Source: Sanderia malayensis
Lineage: Eukaryota > Cnidaria > Scyphozoa > Semaeostomeae > Pelagiidae
Length of the DNA: 64,000 nucleotides
Assembly (NCBI GenBank): GCA_013076295.1
Contig: RQOL01000828.1
Coordinates: forward strand, 3,345,219 to 3,409,218
Direction: 5' to 3'
Shown piece after piece: positions 56,338 to 64,000 of this stretch. Each line of letters begins with the position of its first letter. The stretch's first letter is position 1. The notes under the pieces are model-generated. The model saw only the letters and a program-made list of their open reading frames with translations. It searched no databases and was not told where the DNA came from. The position numbers and the translations under genes are program-made.

Positions 56338-59300
56338 TATTTTTCGATAATATGCTTCCATTTTTTACTCGCGCATGGGCAAGCGAGTAGAAGTTGTTCA
56401 AGTTTATTCCCATTTCTGACACCCTAAACTGCAAAATTTTCAAAAATGACTCCGATATTCATAATCAGCGCCTTTAAAGGGTACTTTTTGATGATTTTCA
56501 TAAATTTCTGACAACTTAATTGTTTTCGAAAAGATGCTCCGATTTTTGACTCGCGCATGGGCATGCGAGTAGAAGTTGTTCAGGTTTACTCCCAATTTTG
56601 ACAGCCTAAACTGCAAATTTTTCAAAAATGACCTCGATATTCATAATCAGCGCCTGGAAACTGTACTTTTTGGTGATTTTCATCAATTTCTAACAACTTT
56701 AGTTTTTTTTCGATAATATGCTTCCATTTTTTACTCGCGCATGTGCAAGCGAGTAAAAGTTGTTCAAGTTTACTCCCATTTTTGACACCCTAAATTGCAA
56801 AATTTTCAAAAATGACCTCGATATTCATAATCAGCGCCCTGAAATTGTACTTTTTGGTGATTGTCATCAATTTCTGACAACTTTAGTTATTTTCGAAAAC
56901 ATGTTCCCATTTTTGACTCGCGCATGGGCAAGGGAGTAGAAGTTGTTCCATTTTACTCCCATTTTTGACACCCTAAATTGCAAAAATTTCAAAAATGACC
57001 TCGATATTCATAATCAGCGCCCTTAAACTGTACTTTTTGGTGATTTTCATCAATTCCTGACAACTTTAGTTTTTTCGATAACATGGTCCCATTTTTGACT
57101 CGCGCATGGGCAAGCGAGTAGGAGTTGTTCAAGTTTATTCCCATTTTTGACACCCTAAACTGCAAATTTTTCAAAAATGACCTCGATATTCATAATCAGC
57201 GCCCTTAAACTGTACTTTTTGGTGATTTTCATCAATTCCTGGCAACTTTAGTTTTTTCGATAACATGGTCCCATTTTTGACTCGCGCATGGGCAAGCGAG
57301 TAGGAGTTGTTCAAGTACACTCCCATTTTTGACACCCTAAATTGCAAAAATTTCAGAAATGACCTCGATATTCATAATCGGCGCCCTTAAACTGTACTTT
57401 TTGGTGATTTTCATCAATTTCTGACAACTTTAGTTATTTTCGAAAACATGCCCCATTTTTGACACGCGCCTGGGCAAGCGAGTAGAAGTTGTTCCATTTT
57501 ACTCCCATTTTTGACATCCTAAATTGCAAAAACTTCAAAAATGACCTCGATATTCATAATCAGCGCCCTTAAAACTGTACTTTTTGGTGATTTTCATCAA
57601 TTCCTGGCAACTTTAGTTTTTTCGATAACATGGTCCCAATTTTGACTCGCGCATGGGCAAGCGAGTAGGAGTTGTTCAAGTTTACTCCGATTTTTGACAC
57701 CCTAAATTGCAAAAATTTCAGAAATGACCTCGATATTCATAATCAGCGCCTTTAAACTGTACTTTTTGGTGATTTTCATCAATTCCTGGCAACTTTAGTT
57801 TTTTCGATAACATGGTCCCATTTTTGACTCGCGCATGGGCAAGCGAGTAGGAGTTGTTCAAGTATACTCCCATTTTTGACACCCTAAATTGCAAAAATTT
57901 CAGATATGACCTCGATATTCATAATCAGCGCCCTTAAACTGTACTTTTTGGTGATTTTCATCAATTCCTGGCAACTTTAGTTTTTTTCGATAACATGGTC
58001 CCATTTTTGACTCGCGCATGGGCAAGCGAGTAGGAGTTGTTCAAGTTTTACTCCAATTTTTGACACCCTAAACTGCAAAATTTCAAAATGACCTCGATAT
58101 TCATAATCAGCGCCTAAACTGTACTTTTTGGTGATTTTCATCAATTTCCTGGCAACTTTAGTTTTTTCGATAACATGTCCCATTTTTGACTCGCGCACAT
58201 GGGCAAGGAGTGGAGTTGTTCAAGTTTACTCCCATTTTTGACACCCTAACATTGCAAAATTTTTCAGAAATGACCTCGATATTCATAATCAGCGCCCTTA
58301 AACTGTACTTTTTGGTGATTTTCATCAATTCTGCAACTTTAGTTTTTTCGATAACATGGTCCCATTTTTGACTCGCGCATGGGCAAGCGAGTAGGAGTTG
58401 TTCATTTTATTCCCATTTTGACACCCTAAACTGCAAAATTTTCAAAAATGACCTCGATATTCATAATCAGCGCCTGGAAACTGTACTTTTTGGTGATTTT
58501 CATCAATTTCTACAACTTTAGTTTTTTCGATAACATGCTCCCATTTTTGACTCGCACATGGGCGAGCGAGGATTCTGTTCAAGTTTACTCCCATTTTTGA
58601 CAGCCTAAACTGCAAATTTTTCAAAAATGACCTCAATATTCATAATCAGCGCCCTAAACGTACTTTTTGGTGATTTCATCAATTTCTGACAACTTTAGTT
58701 ATTTCGAAAACATTGCCCCATTTTTGACTCGCGCATGGGCAAGGAGTAGAAGTTGTTCCATTTTACTCCCATTTTTGACACCCTAAATTGCAAAAATTTC
58801 AAAAATGACCTCGATATTCATAATCAGCGCCCTTAAACTGTACTTTTTGGTGATTTTCATCAATTCCTGACAACTTTAGTTTTTTCGAAACATGTCCCAT
58901 TTTTGACTCGCGCATGGGCAAGCGAGTAGGAGTTGTTCTTTTACTCCCATTTTTGACACCCTAAACTGCAAATTTCAAAATGACCTCGATATTCATAATC
59001 AGCGCCCTTAAAACTGTACTTTTTGGTGATTTTCATCAATTCCTGGCAACTTTAGTTTTTTCGATAACATGGTCCCATTTTTGACTCGCGCATGGCAAGC
59101 GAGTAGGAGTTGTTCAAGTACACTCCCATTTTTGACACCCTAAATGCAAAATTTTCAGAAATGACCTCGATATTCATAATCGGCGCCTAAACTGTACTTT
59201 TTGGTGATTTTCATCAATTTCTAACAACTTTAGTTTTTTTTCGAAACATGCTCCCATTTTTGACTCGCACCATGGGCGAGCGAGTGATTCTTGTTCAAGT

Positions 59301-62300
59301 TTACTCTCCATTTTTGACAGCCTAAATAACTGCAAATTTTCAAAAATGACCTCAATATTCATAATCAGCGCCCTTAAACGGTACTTTTTGGTGATTTTCA
59401 TCAATTTCTGACAACTTTATCTATATTCGATAACATTGCCCATTTTTGACTCGCGCATGGGCAAGCGAGTAGATTGTTCCATTTTACTCCATTTTTGACA
59501 CCCTAAATTGCAAAAATTTCAAAATGACCTCGATATTCATAATCAGCGCCTTAAACTGTACTTTTTGGTGATTTTCATCAATTCTGGCAACTTTAGTTTT
59601 TTCGATAACATGGTCCCATTTTGACTCGCGCATGGGCAAGCGAGTAGGAGTTGTTCAAGTTTACTCCGATTTTTGAACCCTAAATTGCAAAAATTTCAGA
59701 AATGACCTCGATATTCACTAAATCAGCGCCCTTAAACTGTACTTTTTGGTGATTTTCATCAATTCCTTGGCACACTTTAGTTTTTCGATAACATGGTCCC
59801 ATTTTTGACTCGCGCATGGGCAAGCGAGTAGGAGTTGTTCAAGTTATCTCCCCCATTTTGACCCCTAAATTGCAAAATTTCAGATATGACCTCTAGTTCA
59901 TAATCAGCGCCTTAATCTGTACTTTTTGGTGATTTTCATCATTCCTGGCAACTTTAGTTTTTTCGAAACATGGTCCCATTTTTGACTCGCGCATGGGCAA
60001 GCGAGTAGAAGTTGTTCATTTTATACTCCCATTTTGACACCTAAATTGCAAAATTTCAAAAATGACCTCGATATTCATAATCGCGCCTTAAACTGTACTT
60101 TTTGGTGATTTTCATCAATTCTGGCAACTTTAGTTTTTTCGATAACATGGTCCCATTTTTGACTCGCGCATGGCAAGCGAGTAGGAGTTGTTCAATTTTA
60201 TCCCATTTTGACACCTAAACTGCAAAATTTTAAAAATGACCTCGATATTCATAATCAGCGCCTTAAAGTACTTTTTGGTGATTTTCATCAATTTCTGACA
60301 ACTTTGTTTTTCGATAAATGCTCCATTTTTGACTCGCGCATGGGCAAGCGAGTAGAAGTTGTTCAGTTTACTACTCCATTTTTGACACCTAAATGCAAAA
60401 TTTCAAAAATGACCTCGATATTCATAATCAGCGCCTTAAACTGTACTTTTTGGTGATTTTCATTTTCTGACAACTTTAGTTTTTTCGATAAATGCTCCAT
60501 TTTTGACTCGCGCATGGGCAAGCGAGTAGAAGTTGTTCAAGTTTACTCCCATTTTTGACACCCTAAATTGCAAAATTTTCAAAAATGACCTCGATATTCA
60601 TAATCAGCGCCCTGAAACTGTACTTTTTGGTGATTTCATCAATTTCTGACAACTTTATTTTCGAAACATGTCCCATTTTTGACTCGCGCATGGGCAAGCG
60701 AGTAGAAGTTGTTCCATTTTACTCCCATTTTTGACACCCTAAATTGCAAAATTTCAAAAATGACCTCGATATTCATAATCAGCGCCCTTAAACTGTACTT
60801 TTTGGTGATTTTCATCAATTCTGACAACTTTAGTTTTTTCGATAACATGGTCCCATTTTTGACTCGCGCATGGGCAAGCGAGTAGGAGTTGTTCAAGTTT
60901 ATTCCCATTTTTGACACCTAAACTGCAAATTTTCAAAAATGACCTCGATATTCATAATCAGCGCCCTTAAACTGTACTTTTTGGTGATTTTCATCAATTC
61001 CTGACAACTTTAGTTTTTTCGATAACATGGTCCCATTTTTGACTCGCGCATGGGCAAGCGAGTAGGAGTTGTTCAAGTTTACTCCCATTTTTGACACCCT
61101 AAATTGCAAAAATTTCAAAATGACCTCGATATTCATAATCAGCGCCCTTAAACTGTACTTTTTGGTGATTTTCATCAATTTCTGACAACTTTAGTTATTT
61201 TCGAAACATGCCCCATTTTTGACTCGCGCATGGGCAAGCGAGTAGTTGTTCAAGTTTTACTCCCATTTTTGACACCTAAATTGCAAAAATTTCAAAAATG
61301 ACCTCGATATTCATAATCAGCGCCCTTAAACTGTACTTTTTGGTGATTTTCATCAATTCTGGCAACTTTAGTTTTTTCGATAACATGGTCCCATTTTTGA
61401 CTCGCGCATGGGCAAGCGAGTAGGAGTTGTTCAAGTTTACTCCCATTTTTGACACCCTAAATTGCAAAATTTCAGAATGACCTCGATATTCATAATCAGC
61501 GCCCTTAAACTGTACTTTTTGGTGATTTTCATCAATTCCTGGCAACTTTAGTTTTTTCGATAACATGGTCCCATTTTTGACTCGCGCATGGGCAAGCGAG
61601 TAGGAGTTGTTCAAGTATCTCCCATTTTTGACACCCTAAATTGCAAAAATTTCAGAATGACCTCGATATTCATAATCAGCGCCTTAAACTGTACTTTTTG
61701 GTGATTTTCATCAATTCCTGGCAACTTTAGTTTTTTCGATAACATGGTCCCATTTTTGACTCGCGCATGGGCAAGCGAGTAGGAGTTGTTCAAGTTTACT
61801 CCCATTTTGACACCCTAAATTGCAAAAATTTCAGAAATGACCTCGATATTCATAATCAGCGCCCTTAAACTGTACTTTTTGGTGATTTTCATCAATTCCT
61901 GGCAACTTTAGTTTTTTCGATAACATGGTCCCATTTTTGACTCGCGCATGGGCAAGCGAGTAGGAGTTGTTCAAGTTACTCCCATTTTTGACACCCTAAA
62001 TTGCAAAATTTCAAAATGACCTCGATATTCATAATCAGCGCCTTAAACTGTACTTTTTGGTGATTTTCATCAATTCTGGCAACTTTAGTTTTTTCGATAA
62101 CATGTCCCATTTTTGACTCGCGCATGGGCAAGCGAGTAGGAGTTGTTCAAGTTTACTCCCATTTTTGACACCCTAAATTGCAAAATTTTCAAAATGACCT
62201 CGATATTCATAATCAGCGCCCTTAAACTGTACTTTTTGGTGATTTTCATCAATTCTGACAACTTTAGTTTTTTCGATAACATGGTCCCATTTTTGACTCG

Positions 62301-64000
62301 CGCATGGGCAAGCGAGTAGGAGTTGTTCAAGTTTACTCCCATTTTTGACACCCTAAATTGCAAAATTTCAAAATGACCTCGATATTCATAATCAGCGCCC
62401 TTAAACTGTACTTTTTGGTGATTTTCATCAATTCCTGGCAACTTTAGTTTTTTCGATAACATGGTCCCATTTTTGACTCGCGCATGGGCAAGCGAGTAGG
62501 AGTTGTTCAATTTTACTCCCATTTTGACACCCTAAACTGCAAAATTTTCAAAAAGACCTCGATATTCATAATCAGCGCCTTAAACTGTACTTTTTGGTGA
62601 TTTTCATCAATTTCTAACAACTTTAGTTTTTTCGATAACATGCTCCATTTTTGACTCGCATGGGCAGCGAGTGGATTCTGTTCAAGTTTACTCCCATTTT
62701 TGACAGCCTAAACTGCAAATTTTCAAAAATGACCTCATATTCATAATCAGCGCCCTTAAACGTACTTTTTGGTGATTTTCATCAATTTCTGACAACTTTA
62801 GTTATATTCGAAACATGCCCCATTTTTGACTCGCGCATGGGCAAGCGAGTAGAAGTTGTTCCATTTTACTCCCATTTTTGACACCTAAATTGCAAAATTT
62901 CAAAAATGACCTCGATATTCATAATCAGCGCCCTTAAACTGTACTTTTTGGTGATTTTCATCAATTTCTGACAACTTTAGTTATTTTCGAAAACATGCCC
63001 ATTTTTGACTCGCGCATGGGCAAGCGAGTAGAAGTTGTTCCATTTTACTCCCATTTTTGACATCCTAAATTGCAAAAATTTCAAAAATGACCTCGATATT
63101 CATAATCGCGCCCTTAAACTGTACTTTTGGTGATTTTCATCAATCTGGCAACTTTAGTTTTTTCGATAACATGGTCCCATTTTTGACTCGCGCATGGCAA
63201 GCGAGTAGGAGTTGTTCAATTTTATTCCCATTTTGACACCCTAAACTGCAAAATTTCAAAAATGACCTCGATATTCATAATCAGCGCCCTTAAACTGTAC
63301 TTTTTGGTGATTTTCATCAATTTCTAACAACTTTAGTTTTTTTCGATAACATGCCCCATTTTTGACTCGCGCATGGGCGAGCGAGTAGGATTGTTCAAGT
63401 TTACTCCCATTTTTGACACCCTAAATTGCAAAAATTTCAGAATGACCTCGATATTCATAATCAGCGCCCTTAAACTGTACTTTTTGGTGATTTTCATCAA
63501 TTCCTGGCAACTTTAGTTTTTTCGATAACATGGTCCCATTTTTGACTCGCGCATGGGCAAGCGAGTAGGAGTTGTTCAAGTTTACTCCCATTTTTGACAC
63601 CTAAATTGCAAAAATTTCAGAAATGACCTCGATATTCATAATCAGCGCCCTTAAACTGTACTTTTTGGTGATTTTCATCAATTCCTGGCAACTTTAGTTT
63701 TTTCGATAACATGGTCCCATTTTTGACTCGCGCATGGGCAAGCGAGTAGGAGTTGTTCAATTTTATTCCCATTTTTGACACCCTAAACTGCAAAAATTTC
63801 AAAAATGACCTCGATATTCATAATCGCGCCCTTAAACTGTACTTTTTGGTGATTTTCATCAATTTCTAACAACTTTAGTTTTTTCGATAACATGCTCCCA
63901 TTTTTGACTCGCGCATGGGCAAGCGAGTGGAGTTGTTCAAGTTTACTCCATTTTTGACAACCTAAACTGCAAATTTTTCAAAAATGACCTCATATTCATA
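56338..64000 (-). repeat. 182-bp satellite array C, inverted, continues past the window
   Basis: About 42 monomers of roughly 180 bp, the reverse complement of array A: GACTCGCGCATGGGCAAGCG, GTTGTTCAAGTTTACTCCCA, TTTTTGACACCCTAAATTGC, ATGACCTCGATATTCATAAT, CAGCGCCCTTAAACTGTACT and TGGTGATTTTCATCAATT in each. Several monomer subtypes are visible (GATAACATGGTCCC versus GAAAACATGCCCC). Monomers from about 58,000 to 60,500 are rich in single-base deletions. Multi-monomer frames of up to about 145 codons are fortuitous. Confidence 0.96.

Noticed and set aside
56440..63802. Many minus-strand open frames of 60-145 codons with the same peptide words (LNNSYSLAHARVKNGT, DYEYRGHF)
   Set aside because: They are translations of the 182-bp satellite; frames stay open only where monomer length happens to be a multiple of three, and nothing suggests coding selection.

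Overview
The window is eukaryotic, from an animal and most likely an invertebrate. Almost every gene is split by short AT-rich introns with GT..AG borders, and the products are animal proteins: carnitine acetyltransferase, endophilin B, an ANKUB1-like protein, ATF6, alpha-spectrin and CIP2A. The alpha-spectrin lacks the calmodulin/calpain insert of vertebrate alpha-II spectrin, which argues against a vertebrate. I cannot name the phylum from the sequence. Gene calls rest on conserved residues I recognise by eye and on splice-phase consistency, not on any search.

Layout. Bases 1-22,000 are gene-dense: the 3' end of a peroxisomal CRAT-type acyltransferase (+), an SH3GLB1/endophilin-B gene (+), an ANKUB1-like gene (-), an ATF6-type ER-stress transcription factor (+) divergent from it across about 240 bp, and one very large alpha-spectrin gene (+, about 13 kb, more than 55 exons). 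Bases 22,000-33,700 carry minus-strand genes mixed with mobile elements: an unrecognised small gene, three intact exons of an MTHFD-type folate dehydrogenase, a CIP2A-like ARM plus coiled-coil gene with apparent lesions, and a decayed RecQ-like helicase. Several miniature inverted-repeat elements and tRNA-like SINEs lie among them.

From about 34,300 to the end the window is dominated by tandem repeats. There is a 182-bp satellite in three-monomer (546 bp) higher-order units, a reverse-transcriptase fragment, a 100-N assembly gap, and a 9.2-kb array of 19-bp monomers carrying three copies of a 450-bp cassette. After 6.7 kb of unique and mobile DNA come a 137-bp satellite mixed with other short repeats, and then 7.7 kb of the 182-bp family in the opposite orientation, running off the window. 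The 182-bp and 137-bp families look related, and a solitary diverged copy sits at about 31.8 kb.

The genes form no pathway cluster; they are independent housekeeping and signalling genes. I found no operon, CRISPR array or obviously new defence-like system. The most unusual parts are the satellite architecture and the CIP2A/MTHFD exon arrangement. Signs of poor consensus (bursts of single-base deletions, isolated frameshifts) mean some lesions may be assembly errors.
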